Shown here one piece after another: positions 42,832 through 51,755 of a stretch of 64,000 nucleotides of DNA. Below the pieces are notes generated by a model. The model saw only the letters and a list, made by a program, of their open reading frames with translations, made no database searches and was not told the DNA's origin. Source of the DNA: Acidobacteriota bacterium. GTDB taxonomy: Bacteria > Acidobacteriota > Vicinamibacteria > Vicinamibacterales > UBA2999. The translations under genes and the position numbers were made by a program. The DNA lies in contig JAUYQQ010000003.1 of the NCBI GenBank assembly GCA_030697165.1, positions 186,001 through 250,000 on the forward strand, written 5' to 3'. Each line of letters begins with the position of its first letter. The stretch's first letter is position 1.

Positions 42832-42856
42832 CAAGATCACGAATCTCGTGATCTTG
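42832..42856. promoter_or_regulatory. Perfect 11-bp-arm palindrome upstream of parA
   Basis: CAAGATCACGA (42832-42842) and TCGTGATCTTG (42846-42856) flank an ATC centre, 39 bp before the parA start and next to a TAGAAT -10-like box (42827-42822). It is a candidate operator or partition site. Confidence 0.6.
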
Positions 42857-42874
42857 TGTTCTGGCGACGCTGGG

Positions 42875-42909
42875 ATTTCGCGAAATGCCGTGATGTAAAG
42901 CTATGTAAA
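42875..42909. promoter_or_regulatory. Second palindrome and ATGTAAA pair upstream of parA
   Basis: ATTTCGCGAAAT (42875-42886) is a perfect 12-bp palindrome that recalls the TTTC...GAAA half-sites of parS with a shorter centre. ATGTAAA follows at 42893-42899 and 42903-42909, exactly 10 bp apart, on one helix face. Confidence 0.4.
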
Positions 42910-42943
42910 CGTGGAGCTTAGCGGGATTGTCGGCGGGCCGACA

Positions 42944-43040
42944 TTTTGAAAGTTGAAAGTTGAAGAGTTGGTAGTTGGTAGTTTCGGGCTTGGAACTGCC
43001 CACTTCAACTACCAGCTTTCAACTTCTCAACTTTCAACTT
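42944..43040. repeat. TTGAAAG/AGTTGGT inverted repeat block
   Basis: Tandem TTGAAAG and GTTGGTA units (42944-42981) face their complements (about 43001-43040). The right arm begins exactly at the TAA stop of the bifunctional nuclease gene (43041-43039). No gene is seen in it. Confidence 0.75.
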
Positions 43041-43521
43041 ACATCTTGTACTTACCCATGTCGTCTGGATCCAACTGCTCCAGCCATTGTTGGAGACGAT
43101 CGCTGTCCTGCTTCTCGTTCGACAGGTCCACCGTCTTGGCGTGGTCGATCACTTTCTCGTCCACCAGGATCGGCGCGCGGGTGCGCAGCGCGAGCGCGAT
43201 GGCGTCGCTCGGCCGGGCGTCGATCGCCACCGGACCCAGCGGAGTCTTGAGATGGATCATCGCGTAGAAGGTGTTCTCCTTCAGGTCGCACACCACGATC
43301 TTGTCCACCGTCGCCTGCAGGTCCTGGATGATGTTGCGCAACAGGTCGTGCGTCATCGGCCGCGGCGTCTGGATGTTCTCGATCTGCAACGCGATGGCGT
43401 TGGCCTCGAACACGCCCACCCAGATCGGCAGCACCTTCTGCCCCTCCGAGTCGCGGAGGATGATGATGGGCATGTTGGTGATGGGATCGACCATCAGCCC
43501 CTTGATGTTCATTTCGATCAT
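43039..43521 (-). CDS. Bifunctional nuclease family protein (DUF151)
   Basis: A 160-residue protein of the DUF151/BFN family: MVDPITNMPIIILRDSEGQKVLPIWVGVFEANAIALQIEN at the N-terminus, PRPMTHDLLRNIIQDL, and ARPSDAIALALRTRAPILV. Plant and bacterial members have DNase and RNase activity; the bacterial role is unclear. A UVR-like C-terminal segment is short or absent. ATG 43521 has GGGG at about -8; the frame to 43743 adds antisense sequence of miaB and is rejected. Confidence 0.9.
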   Translation of the reverse strand: MIEMNIKGLMVDPITNMPIIILRDSEGQKVLPIWVGVFEANAIALQIENIQTPRPMTHDLLRNIIQDLQATVDKIVVCDLKENTFYAMIHLKTPLGPVAIDARPSDAIALALRTRAPILVDEKVIDHAKTVDLSNEKQDSDRLQQWLEQLDPDDMGKYKM

Positions 43522-43588
43522 TGCGTCCCCGTTACTGCGCTGCTGTGGCATCCGCTTTTGGGCGGATAGTTCTATCGATCGTCGAATG

Positions 43589-43613
43589 GTCCGGCTAACG
43601 CCGGACGCTACAT
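43589..43613. repeat. REP-like palindrome at the miaB stop codon
   Basis: GTCCGGC-TAAC-GCCGGAC (43589-43606) followed by GCTACAT. The miaB stop codon (43610-43608) lies inside the conserved tail of the element. A shorter TCCGC/GCGGA stem is at 43551-43566. Confidence 0.82.
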
Positions 43614-44960
43614 GACCGGCTCGCCCCACACGCTGTTGGGGCCGGTACGCCGGATCGTCACGTCCACCAACCGCCCCAGCCATTCCGGCGGTCCTGGGAA
43701 ATTGACCACCGTGTTGCCGCTGGTGCGGCCCGTCAGTTCCCACCCGCTTCGCCGGCTGGTCGCCTCCACCAGTACTTCATGTGTCGTGCCAATCGACCGC
43801 TGGAAGAGGTTCGACTGGATCGATCGCTGGAGCGACTGCAGCGCCACGATGCGCCGCTTCTTCTCTTCGTCCGTCACATCGTCCGGCATCCGCTTCGAGG
43901 CCAGCGTGTTCGGGCGCTCCGAATACTTGAACGAGAAGATGCTGTGGTAGCCGACCGCTTCGGTCAGGCTCATCGTCTCGTCAAAGTCGGCTGCCGTCTC
44001 TCCTGGGAAGCCAACGATCATATCGGTCGATAGCTGCACGTTCGGGATAGCCGCGCGAATGCGTGCAACCAGGTCGAGGTACTCGTCGCGCGTGTGCCGC
44101 CGCCGCATCAGTGACAGGACCCGCGACGAGCCCGACTGCACGGGAAGGTGCAGGTGTTTACACACCTTCGGCAAGTCGCGCACCGTGCCGATGAGGCGGT
44201 CGCTCGTGTGCCGCGGATGCGGGCTGGCAAACCGGATGCGGTCAATGCCCGGCACCTCGTGCACGGCCTCGAGCAGCGCCGGGAAGTCGCACGCCGGGTC
44301 GTCTGGAGCCTGGTAATGGTTCACGATTTGTCCGAGGAGTTGCACCTCGCGCCGCCCGCTGTCAGCCGCTTCTCGCACGTCAGCCAATATCTCGGCTTTA
44401 GACCGCATGCGCTCGTGCCCACGGGTATACGGCACGACACAGAAAGCGCAGAAATCGTTGCAGCCCTCGATAATGGTCACGTAGGCGCGGACCGGATCGC
44501 CCCGCCGAACCACGCCCAGCGGGAACGAGGGTTCCTCGTACGGATTCTCGATGGCGATCAGTCCTTCATTTCGCGAGCGCCCGTAGAACACCGACGGCCG
44601 CTCGTTCAGCGCCTGCGTCGCAAGCATCGGCAGCATCTTCACCTGTTGTGTGCCGACCACCAGGTTGACGACGCCCTTTGAGCGCTTGATGAGTTTGGTG
44701 CCTTCCTGTTGCGCTACGCAGCCGGCCACCACCACCAACGGGTCGCGGCCATGCTCGCGGCTCATTTCCTTGATCTCGCCCAGGCGGGTATAGAGCTTCT
44801 CTTCCGCCCGTTCGCGCACGCTGCAAGTGTTGACTACCACGAGGTCGGCATCGCGCTCAGACTCGGCCGCGTCGTAGCCCGACTGCTCGAGCAACCCGGC
44901 CATGCGCTCGGAGTCGTGCACGTTCATCTGGCAGCCGTAGGTCTCGATGAAGTATTTCAT
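43608..44960 (-). CDS. miaB: tRNA-2-methylthio-N6-dimethylallyladenosine synthase
   Basis: A 450-residue radical-SAM methylthiotransferase that makes ms2i6A37 in tRNA. The N-terminal [4Fe-4S] cysteines are C10 (YGCQMN), C46 (NTCSV) and C81 (AGCVAQQ). The radical-SAM motif is CNDFCAFC near 165-172. A TRAM domain ends the protein. Its start overlaps the recN stop (ATGA). The stop codon is inside a REP-like repeat. Confidence 0.95.
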   Translation of the reverse strand: MKYFIETYGCQMNVHDSERMAGLLEQSGYDAAESERDADLVVVNTCSVRERAEEKLYTRLGEIKEMSREHGRDPLVVVAGCVAQQEGTKLIKRSKGVVNLVVGTQQVKMLPMLATQALNERPSVFYGRSRNEGLIAIENPYEEPSFPLGVVRRGDPVRAYVTIIEGCNDFCAFCVVPYTRGHERMRSKAEILADVREAADSGRREVQLLGQIVNHYQAPDDPACDFPALLEAVHEVPGIDRIRFASPHPRHTSDRLIGTVRDLPKVCKHLHLPVQSGSSRVLSLMRRRHTRDEYLDLVARIRAAIPNVQLSTDMIVGFPGETAADFDETMSLTEAVGYHSIFSFKYSERPNTLASKRMPDDVTDEEKKRRIVALQSLQRSIQSNLFQRSIGTTHEVLVEATSRRSGWELTGRTSGNTVVNFPGPPEWLGRLVDVTIRRTGPNSVWGEPVM

Positions 44961-46651
44961 TCCAGTTTCGCTTTCGCCCGCCGCGGACTTTCGCCTTTCG
45001 CTTTCGCCGCAGTTTCACCTTTCGCCTGGGCGGTCTCGAGCAGCTCGCGGGCGCTTTCGAGCGCCTTCACCCCGGCCGCCGATCCGCCCATCATGCGGGC
45101 AACCTCCGGTACGCGATCCTCGGCGGTCAGGCGGGTGACGCTCGTCACCGTCCTGCTGCCCTGTACCCGTTTCTCGATCAGGAACTGGGTGCGGCCGCTC
45201 GCGGCGATCTGCGGCAGGTGCGTGATGCAGAGCACCTGGAACCGCTGGCCGAGCGCCGCCAGTTTGTCGCCGACCACGCTGGCCACTCGCCCGCCGATCC
45301 CGGCATCGACCTCGTCGAAGATCAGGGTCTTGCCCGCCATGCCGTCTTTGGCGCCCAGCGTCTTCAGCGCCAGCATGACCCGCGACAGTTCACCACCCGA
45401 AACAATGCGCGCCAGCGGCCGGAGCTCTTCGCCGACGTTGGGCGACAGGAAAAACTCCCCCGCGTCGATGCCGGCTGCGGTCCACTCCGTTTCCGACTCG
45501 CTGCTCGACAGCCGCACTTCGAACTTCGTCCGGGCCATCGCCAGATCGGCCAGCTCGGCTTCAAGGCTCTTGGCGAACCGCGCGGCCGCGGACCGGCGGG
45601 CCGACGATAACGCCCGGGCCTCGTCCAGGAACACCCGGCCCGCGTCCGCCAGCCGCTGCTCGATCTCGGCCAGGGTCGACTGGCCACCGGTCAGGGCCTG
45701 GAACTCGGCGGCGAGGCGGTCGCGAACGGCAATTGCCTCTTCGAGTGTCCCCCCGTGCTTCCGCTTGAGGCGCTCAATCAGGGCCAGCCGGTCCTCGACC
45801 TGCTGGAGCCGGCCTGGCGAGGCGTCGATGCCGTCGGCAAAGTCGCGGAGCGTGAACGCCAGGTCTTCGAGCTGTGCCTTGATTGCGTCGCGGGCCTCCA
45901 GGTACGGCGCGAAGCGCGGGTCGATCGCGGCCAACTCCCCCACCCGTTTCCAGACCCGGCCGAGCGTGCCGAGCGCCGCCGTCTCGGTATCGTAGAGCTC
46001 GGCGTAGCCTTCGTTGCAGAGCCGATGAATCGTGTCGGCGCTGCGCAGCAACTGGCGGTCCGCCGCCAGCGTCTCGTCTTCTCCGGCCTGGAGGCCGGCC
46101 TTCTGGAGTTCGCCCAGCTGGAACTCGACCAGGTCCAGCCGCGCGGCGCGCTCGCGGTCGTCCATGCGCAGCCGATCGAGTGCGTCGCGCCAGCCGCGGA
46201 CGGTGTCGAACGCGGCGGCGACCCGGCCACGTTCCGCATCGAGACCGGCCCACGTATCGAGCAACGCCAGGTGCTGGGACGGATCGAGCAGCTGTTGATG
46301 CTCGTGCTGGCCGTGCAGTTCGACCAGGCGGTTCGCCAGGTCCTTCAGGGCCGCGGCGGTCGCGAGCGCGCCGTTGATGAAGGCGCGGCTGCGTCCCTGC
46401 GAGGTAATCTCGCGCCGGACGATCAACTCTTCCCCGTCGGCGGTCTCGAAGACGGCCTCGACGCTGGCGAGGTCCTCTCCGGTGCGGATCAGGTCCTGGG
46501 TGGCGCGGCCGCCGAGCAGCAGCCCGACAGCTTCGACGAGGATGGACTTGCCGGCCCCGGTTTCGCCGGTCAGGACATTGAACGAGTGTTCAAAATCGAC
46601 CGCCACCGACTCGATGACCGCGAGGTTGCGGATGGCGAGGTAGCGGATCAT
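44957..46651 (-). CDS. recN: DNA repair ATPase RecN
   Basis: A 564-residue SMC-like protein for double-strand break repair: MIRYLAIRNLAVIESVAVDFEHS, Walker A LTGETGAGKS, central coiled coils with a VELHGQHEHQ segment, and C-terminal signature VSGGELSRVMLALK with Walker B KTLIFDEVDAGIGG. The last 24 residues (AQAKGETAAKAKGESPRRAK...) are low-complexity and encoded by a GGCGAAAGY-type repeat; they are not part of the normal RecN fold. Confidence 0.95.
   Translation of the reverse strand: MIRYLAIRNLAVIESVAVDFEHSFNVLTGETGAGKSILVEAVGLLLGGRATQDLIRTGEDLASVEAVFETADGEELIVRREITSQGRSRAFINGALATAAALKDLANRLVELHGQHEHQQLLDPSQHLALLDTWAGLDAERGRVAAAFDTVRGWRDALDRLRMDDRERAARLDLVEFQLGELQKAGLQAGEDETLAADRQLLRSADTIHRLCNEGYAELYDTETAALGTLGRVWKRVGELAAIDPRFAPYLEARDAIKAQLEDLAFTLRDFADGIDASPGRLQQVEDRLALIERLKRKHGGTLEEAIAVRDRLAAEFQALTGGQSTLAEIEQRLADAGRVFLDEARALSSARRSAAARFAKSLEAELADLAMARTKFEVRLSSSESETEWTAAGIDAGEFFLSPNVGEELRPLARIVSGGELSRVMLALKTLGAKDGMAGKTLIFDEVDAGIGGRVASVVGDKLAALGQRFQVLCITHLPQIAASGRTQFLIEKRVQGSRTVTSVTRLTAEDRVPEVARMMGGSAAGVKALESARELLETAQAKGETAAKAKGESPRRAKAKLE
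44966..45034. repeat. GGCGAAAGY-type repeat in the recN tail
   Basis: Degenerate units of CTTTCGCC on the plus strand (GGCGAAAG on the coding strand) encode the Lys/Ala/Gly-rich C-terminus of RecN. Confidence 0.7.
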
Positions 46652-46713
46652 GCGGGTGGTGTCTCGTGTTGCGGGAATCCTGTGGCGAGCGCAACTGCCA
46701 TCGTATCATGGGT

Positions 46714-46743
46714 TTGACAGAATTTCACGGAGCGTGCTACGGT
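46714..46743 (+). promoter_or_regulatory. Promoter of the tol-pal operon
   Basis: A perfect TTGACA (46714-46719), 18-bp spacer, and extended -10 TGC-TACGGT (46738-46743). The predicted leader to tolQ is about 50 nt. Confidence 0.6.
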
Positions 46744-46802
46744 TGCACAGTACGGCGCTTCCCAGCGCGCATTTTCCCAATGGACCTGATTCGGAGGCTT
46801 TG

Positions 46803-47558
46803 TTGCCGACGCCTGGATCGTTTGTCCTGGCATTGCAACTCGAGGGCGAACTGCCGCCCACTCGAGCGGCTGCCGGGGAGTTCGCTGACCTAATCTTCGC
46901 CGCCAGCCCCGTCGTCATGGCGGTGATGGTAATCCTGCTCATCTTCTCGATCATTTCGCTGGGCATCGTCCTCCACAAGTTCTGGGCGTTCCGTGGCATC
47001 GAGAAGCAATCCACCACGTTCCTCGAGGTCTTCCGCAAGTCGGCCAAGTTCTCCGAAGTGCAGGCGGTCTGCCCTTCCCTGGCGCTCAGCCCGCTGGTCG
47101 GGATGTTCCAGGCCGGCTACGCCGAGTTGACGGCCCAGTTGCGGCAATCGCAGGGGGCGGCCAGTCCTGGAACGCCTGCGCCACGTCCTACTTTGAAGAG
47201 CATCACGGCGGTCGACCGCGCGCTGCTGCGCGCCTCGTCCATTGAAGTGGCCAAGCTCGAGAGGCGGATGACGTTTCTCGCCACCACCGCGAGCATCACG
47301 CCCTTCATCGGGCTCTTCGGAACGGTCTGGGGGATCATGACGGCGTTCATGAACATCGGCACGCAAGGCTCGACCGACCTGGCCGTGGTCAGCGGTCCGA
47401 TCGCCGAGGCGCTGATTGCCACCGCGCTCGGCCTGTTCGCCGCGATCCCGGCCGTCTACTTCTACAACCACTTCACCTCGAAGGTGAAGAACTACGCGTC
47501 CGAAATGGACGACTTCGCGCTGGAGTTCCTGAACATCTCGGAAAGGAACTTCACCTAG
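46803..47558 (+). CDS. tolQ: Tol-Pal proton channel subunit TolQ
   Basis: A 251-residue MotA/TolQ/ExbB protein with three membrane helices: about 34-56 (VVMAVMVILLIFSIISLGIVL), and the pair near 160-180 and 205-225 around PFIGLFGTVWGIMTAF and GPIAEALIATALGLFAAIPAVYFYN. With TolR it uses the proton gradient to energise TolA during outer-membrane constriction. The TTG at 46803 has GGAGG 5 nt upstream; longer frames would read through the promoter. Confidence 0.9.
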   Translation: MPTPGSFVLALQLEGELPPTRAAAGEFADLIFAASPVVMAVMVILLIFSIISLGIVLHKFWAFRGIEKQSTTFLEVFRKSAKFSEVQAVCPSLALSPLVGMFQAGYAELTAQLRQSQGAASPGTPAPRPTLKSITAVDRALLRASSIEVAKLERRMTFLATTASITPFIGLFGTVWGIMTAFMNIGTQGSTDLAVVSGPIAEALIATALGLFAAIPAVYFYNHFTSKVKNYASEMDDFALEFLNISERNFT

Positions 47559-48017
47559 GTGCCGAAGATCTCGACCCCGCCCGACGCCAACACCGGCCGC
47601 CGCCGCGGCCGCCGCGTGACGACGTCGCTGTCGGAGATCAACGTCGTGCCGCTGGTCGACGTCATGCTGGTGCTGCTCATCATCTTCATGGTGGCGGCGC
47701 CGATGATGCAGAAGGGGATCGAGGTCCGGCTGCCGGTCTCGCGCCGCGCCGACAAGCTGACGTCGGTGCGCCCGTACATCAGCGTGCCGCTCTCCTACCG
47801 GACCGATCAGCGGGTCTGGATCGATGAGGAGCCGGTCAATGCAGCGGTGCTTTCCGAGCGCATGCGACAGCTGATGGAAACCCGGACTGACAAGGACGTC
47901 TTCCTGCGCGGCGACGCCGGCGTCACCTTGCAGGAACTGTACGAGGTGATCGATCACCTCAAGGCCGGCGGGGTGCAGAACGTCGGCATCACGGCCCAGC
48001 CGAGGGCGGCGCGATAG
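47559..48017 (+). CDS. tolR: Tol-Pal proton channel subunit TolR
   Basis: A 152-residue ExbD/TolR protein: one membrane helix with the essential Asp in INVVPLVDVMLVLLIIFMVAAP, then a periplasmic domain (GVTLQELYEVIDHLKAGGVQNVGI). The GTG start abuts the tolQ stop codon. Confidence 0.93.
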   Translation: MPKISTPPDANTGRRRGRRVTTSLSEINVVPLVDVMLVLLIIFMVAAPMMQKGIEVRLPVSRRADKLTSVRPYISVPLSYRTDQRVWIDEEPVNAAVLSERMRQLMETRTDKDVFLRGDAGVTLQELYEVIDHLKAGGVQNVGITAQPRAAR

Positions 48018-48020
48018 GCC

Positions 48021-48788
48021 ATGGACGCGGTCTCGGAAGTGCTGATCGCGCGCTCGGCCAAGTCCGACGGGCTGTCGTCGATGGTGGGATGGTCGGCGAT
48101 GGCGCACGTGGCGCTGGTGGCGGCGGTGGCGTTCGTGCCGGGCGCCTGGTTCGGCGCGATCGAGCGGGAGCCGGAGGTGATCCTGCAGATCAGCCTCGGC
48201 GGTCCGATCGGGCCGGCCGACGGCGGCCTCGCCACCCTGGGGGGCCGAACGATCCAGCAAGTGGTGGAAACCAAGAAAGCCGTCGAACCGGTGCGACCGC
48301 CCGCGGCGCAAACCCCGGCGATGATCGAACCCACGAAGGCGCCGCCGCGCAAGACGACCCCGACCAAGACCGATGCCAAGGATCCCCGCAGCACCATTCC
48401 GACCAAAGGCGCGGAGATCCAGAAAGGCACCGCCATCGCCGAGACCGGCGCCAAGGGACAGGGCTTCGGCCTGTCGTCGGGCGCTGGCGGCAAGGGCGGG
48501 TATGTCGACGTGGTCAACTTCTGCTGTCCCGGTTACCTGGCGACGATGAAAGACCAGATCACGATGAACTGGAGCTCGAAGCAGGGTACGGTCGCCGAGA
48601 CGCAAATGCGTTTCGTGGTGCAACGCGACGGGCGAATCGTGGATGTGAAAGTGGAGCGATCGAGCGGCCGGGCGGATCTCGATTACCTGGCGTCGCGTGC
48701 CCTGCAACTGGCCAAGCTGCCCCCGCTGCCAACCGAGTTCACTGGATCGGCGCTGCCGGTCTACTTATGGTTTGAGTATGTGCGGTAA
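48021..48788 (+). CDS. tolA: TolA/TonB-like energy transducer
   Basis: A 255-residue protein with an N-terminal membrane helix (about 27-45), a short Pro/Lys/Thr-rich periplasmic arm, and a C-terminal TonB_C-type domain (MKDQITMNWSSKQGT...FVVQRDGRIVDVKVERSSG...LPPLPTEF). Two adjacent cysteines (FCCPGY) precede that domain. Operon position between tolR and tolB supports a TolA role although the arm is much shorter than in E. coli. Confidence 0.85.
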   Translation: MDAVSEVLIARSAKSDGLSSMVGWSAMAHVALVAAVAFVPGAWFGAIEREPEVILQISLGGPIGPADGGLATLGGRTIQQVVETKKAVEPVRPPAAQTPAMIEPTKAPPRKTTPTKTDAKDPRSTIPTKGAEIQKGTAIAETGAKGQGFGLSSGAGGKGGYVDVVNFCCPGYLATMKDQITMNWSSKQGTVAETQMRFVVQRDGRIVDVKVERSSGRADLDYLASRALQLAKLPPLPTEFTGSALPVYLWFEYVR

Positions 48789-48803
48789 ACAGAGAACGTG
48801 AGC

Positions 48804-50174
48804 ATGACGAACCGATCACTGGCGACGAAACTTTCAGGCGCGATGTTGTTGGCGGCCTCGGCGGTCCTCACCGCCCAGCAACCGGCCACCCCTCCCGCGC
48901 CGCCACAGCCACAGACCAGCGTCGAATTAAGACTGACCGGCGAATCGGGCACGCCGCCGCGGCTGGCGGTGCCCGACCTGCTGGCACTGTCGCCCGATCG
49001 CGAGACCCAGGAGGCGGCCCGTACGATCAGTGAAGTGCTGTTCGCCGACCTCGACTTCGAGCGCGAGTTCGCGTTGATTCCGCGCGACACCTACAAGTCG
49101 ATCCCGGTCGCCGGCTCGATTGAGGCCGTGCCGTTCGATCGCTGGCGCGAGCTCGGCGCCGACGGCGTGATCATCGGCACCGTGCAGAAGACGCCGACCG
49201 GCATTCGCGTCGAGATGCGCCTGTACAACGTGCGCGCGCGGCAGTCGGCGTACGGCCGCGAGTACACCGGGGCCGCCGCCAACCCGCGCATCTACGCGCA
49301 CACCATGGCCGACGAGTTGCACGAATCGCAGCGCCAACTGCGCGGCGTCGCGCGGACCAAGTTGACCTTCGCGTCCGATCGCAATCGCGAACCGGTGATG
49401 AACACGGTCGAGAAGCGCGACGTGAAAGAGATTTACATTGCCGACTACGACGGCGCCAACCCCCGCCGCATCACCATCAATCGCAACCTCAACGTCACGC
49501 CGAACTGGTCGCCCGACGGCCGCTCGATTGCCTACACCTCGTATCGCAGCGGCCGGCCCGACGTGTTGATCTCCAATATCTACGCCGGGACGATGGAGTC
49601 GCCCACGAAAGGCGTCGGCCAGAATTTCCTGCCGGTGTTCTCCCCCGACGGCAACCGCATCGCCTTCATGTCGACCCGTGACGGCAACAGTGAGATCTAC
49701 GTGATGAACCGCGACGGCTCCAATGTCACGCGGCTCACCAACAATCCGGCCATCGACGTCACGCCGACGTGGTCGCCCACCGGGACGCAGATCGCCTTCA
49801 CCTCGGAGCGGCGCGGCCGGCCGCAGATTTTTGTGGTCAATGTCGATGGCACCGGGCTGCGCCAGGTGTCCTTCGAATCGTATGCCGACCGCCCCACCTG
49901 GTCGCCCCCGCCGTACAACGAGATTGCGTTTGCCGCCCAGACCGGGCCCGGGTTCGACATCAAGATTCTCAACATCGCCAGCGGCGAGACGCGCCAGATC
50001 ACGTTTGGCGAGGGCAGCAATGAGAGCCCGGCGTGGGCGCCCAACGGCCGCCACCTCGCGTTCATGTCCACGCGCGCCGGCCGCAGCCAGATCTTCACGG
50101 TCGACCGGGACGGACGCAACCTCCGGCAGATCACCAGGGATGGCAACAACCAGATGCCGCATTGGTCGCAATAA
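48804..50174 (+). CDS. tolB: Tol-Pal periplasmic protein TolB
   Basis: A 456-residue protein with signal peptide (about 1-24), an N-terminal alpha/beta domain (FEREFALIPRD, WRELGADGVIIGTV) and a six-bladed beta-propeller of PD40 repeats (NWSPDGRSIAYTSYRSG, FSPDGNRIAFMSTRDGNSEIYVMNRDGSN). It binds Pal and TolA. A GTG at 48798 is the alternative start. A GGTGCCTAR array begins a few bases after the stop. Confidence 0.95.
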   Translation: MTNRSLATKLSGAMLLAASAVLTAQQPATPPAPPQPQTSVELRLTGESGTPPRLAVPDLLALSPDRETQEAARTISEVLFADLDFEREFALIPRDTYKSIPVAGSIEAVPFDRWRELGADGVIIGTVQKTPTGIRVEMRLYNVRARQSAYGREYTGAAANPRIYAHTMADELHESQRQLRGVARTKLTFASDRNREPVMNTVEKRDVKEIYIADYDGANPRRITINRNLNVTPNWSPDGRSIAYTSYRSGRPDVLISNIYAGTMESPTKGVGQNFLPVFSPDGNRIAFMSTRDGNSEIYVMNRDGSNVTRLTNNPAIDVTPTWSPTGTQIAFTSERRGRPQIFVVNVDGTGLRQVSFESYADRPTWSPPPYNEIAFAAQTGPGFDIKILNIASGETRQITFGEGSNESPAWAPNGRHLAFMSTRAGRSQIFTVDRDGRNLRQITRDGNNQMPHWSQ

Positions 50175-50179
50175 ACAAA

Positions 50180-50215
50180 TAGGGTGCCTAGGGTGCCTCG
50201 GGTGCACGGTGCGGA
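50180..50215 (+). repeat. GGTGCCTAR array after tolB
   Basis: Three to four 9-bp units (GGTGCCTAG, GGTGCCTCG, GGTGCACGG) between tolB and pal. Confidence 0.8.
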
Positions 50216-50235
50216 AGTTGCGAATGAGGTTAGTT

Positions 50236-50808
50236 ATGAACAGACGAGCACAGTCGTTGATGGTGATGGTGGTTCTTCTCTCGGTGGTGGTTGGTGCGTG
50301 TTCGAAGAAGACGCCGCCGGTGGCGCGGCCCATGCCGCCTCCCGCGACGGCCAATACGGCCCCGCCGGCGCCGCCGCCGCCGCCCAGCCCGGTGGCCGAG
50401 CCGGTGCCGGTGCCGCCCATGCCGATGGAAGACACCATTGGCTCGAAGTCGCTCGACGACCTCAACCGCGATTCGCCATTGAAGCCGCTGTTTTTCGTCC
50501 TCGACAGCTCTGAGGTGGACGCCGAGGGCCAGGTCGTGTTGCAGGCCAACGCGGCCGTGCTAAAGCAGTTCCCCACGTGGCAGATCACCATTGAAGGCCA
50601 CTGCGACGAGCGCGGAACGGCTGAGTACAACCTCGCCCTTGGCGAGCGCCGTGCCCTGGCGGCGCGCACCTACCTGGTCTCGCTCGGCATCCCGGCTGAC
50701 ATGGTCAGGACCGTCAGTTACGGCAAGGAGTTTCCCTTTGACCCCGGTCACGACGATGCGGCGTGGTCGAAGAATCGGCGGGCGCATTTCGTGATTACGG
50801 CAAAGTAA
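50236..50808 (+). CDS. pal: Peptidoglycan-associated lipoprotein Pal
   Basis: A 190-residue lipoprotein: lipobox VVGA-C near residue 22, a Pro-rich linker (about 28-65), and an OmpA-like peptidoglycan-binding domain (FVLDSSEVDAEGQVVLQANAAVLK, IEGHCDERGTAEYNLALGERRALA, SKNRRAHFVI). It tethers the outer membrane to the wall. The ATG at 50236 has GAGG 6 nt upstream; a 12-nt longer start at 50224 is possible. Confidence 0.95.
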   Translation: MNRRAQSLMVMVVLLSVVVGACSKKTPPVARPMPPPATANTAPPAPPPPPSPVAEPVPVPPMPMEDTIGSKSLDDLNRDSPLKPLFFVLDSSEVDAEGQVVLQANAAVLKQFPTWQITIEGHCDERGTAEYNLALGERRALAARTYLVSLGIPADMVRTVSYGKEFPFDPGHDDAAWSKNRRAHFVITAK

Positions 50809-50809
50809 G

Positions 50810-51673
50810 ATGGGTCGTATGACTCGACGACTGCAAGCTGGCATTCTGGCCCTCCTTGCCGCCCTCGCCTGCGCCGCCCCGGCCACGGCCCAGTCGCGCC
50901 GCGAAATGCAGATGATGGCCGACATCCGCATGCTGCAGGAACAGACGCAGCAACTGCAGCAGCAGCTGCAGGCGGCGCTCGACGCGCTCGGCGCGCAGCT
51001 GACGGCCATTTCGTCGCGCGTTGACGAACAGGCCGGGGCGACCCGCAAGTCGTTCGCCGATCAGAAGCTGGCGGTCGACCAGTTCGGCACCGACCTGCGC
51101 ATCGTTCGCGAGCGCATTGACGAAAGCAACGTGCGCATCACCAGCCTGTCGCAGGAAGTGGAGGCGCTGCGCCTGGCGATGCCCGACATGGCCATGGCCG
51201 CGCCGGCCGTGCCGGTGGATCCCAGTGCCCCGCCGAGCGACGTGCAGGCGCCGCTGACGCCGGCGCCGCCGATGACGATGGCGCCCGGGATGTCGCCGCA
51301 ACGGCTGTTCAGCACCGCGCTGGCCGACTTCACCGCCGGCCAGTGGACGCTGTGCGTGGACGGGTTCAATACCTATCTCAGGAGCTTTGCCCGCACCGAC
51401 AATGCCGACGACGCGCAGTGGTATATCGGCGACTGCTACTACTCGGACGGCAAGTTCGCGGAGGCGATCGACGCGTATAATCGGGTGATCACCGTCTACC
51501 CGAAGGGCGACCGGGTGCCCGACGCCTATTACAAGATGGGCCTGGCGCTCGCCGCGACCAAGCAACCGGATCGGGCGCGCGAGGCGTACGAGAACCTGCT
51601 CAAGCTGTACCCCGACTCGGAATTGGCGGGACTGGCCAAGCAGCGGCTGGCGGCGATGGCCCGGGCCAAGTAG
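50810..51673 (+). CDS. cpoB: Cell-division coordinator CpoB (YbgF)
   Basis: A 287-residue periplasmic protein: signal peptide (about 1-28, ATAQ), an N-terminal trimerising coiled coil (MQMMADIRMLQEQTQQLQQQL, about 33-125), a Pro/Ala linker, and C-terminal TPRs (about 165-285; LFSTALADFTAGQWTLCVDGF, DDAQWYIGDCYYSDGKFAEAI). It coordinates peptidoglycan synthesis with Tol-Pal constriction. It follows pal by 1 bp. Confidence 0.93.
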   Translation: MGRMTRRLQAGILALLAALACAAPATAQSRREMQMMADIRMLQEQTQQLQQQLQAALDALGAQLTAISSRVDEQAGATRKSFADQKLAVDQFGTDLRIVRERIDESNVRITSLSQEVEALRLAMPDMAMAAPAVPVDPSAPPSDVQAPLTPAPPMTMAPGMSPQRLFSTALADFTAGQWTLCVDGFNTYLRSFARTDNADDAQWYIGDCYYSDGKFAEAIDAYNRVITVYPKGDRVPDAYYKMGLALAATKQPDRAREAYENLLKLYPDSELAGLAKQRLAAMARAK

Positions 51674-51755
51674 GCCATCCGGCGATGATCAGTAAGTGAC
51701 GTGACCTCGACGACAGCGATCGAAGCGCGATTGTGAGTGAGAAAGGCGAGCAGAC

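Noticed and set aside
42844-43003. Extension of parA to 43003
   Set aside because: ParA begins at MILSIANQKGG; the extension would translate palindromes and the TTGAAAG repeat.
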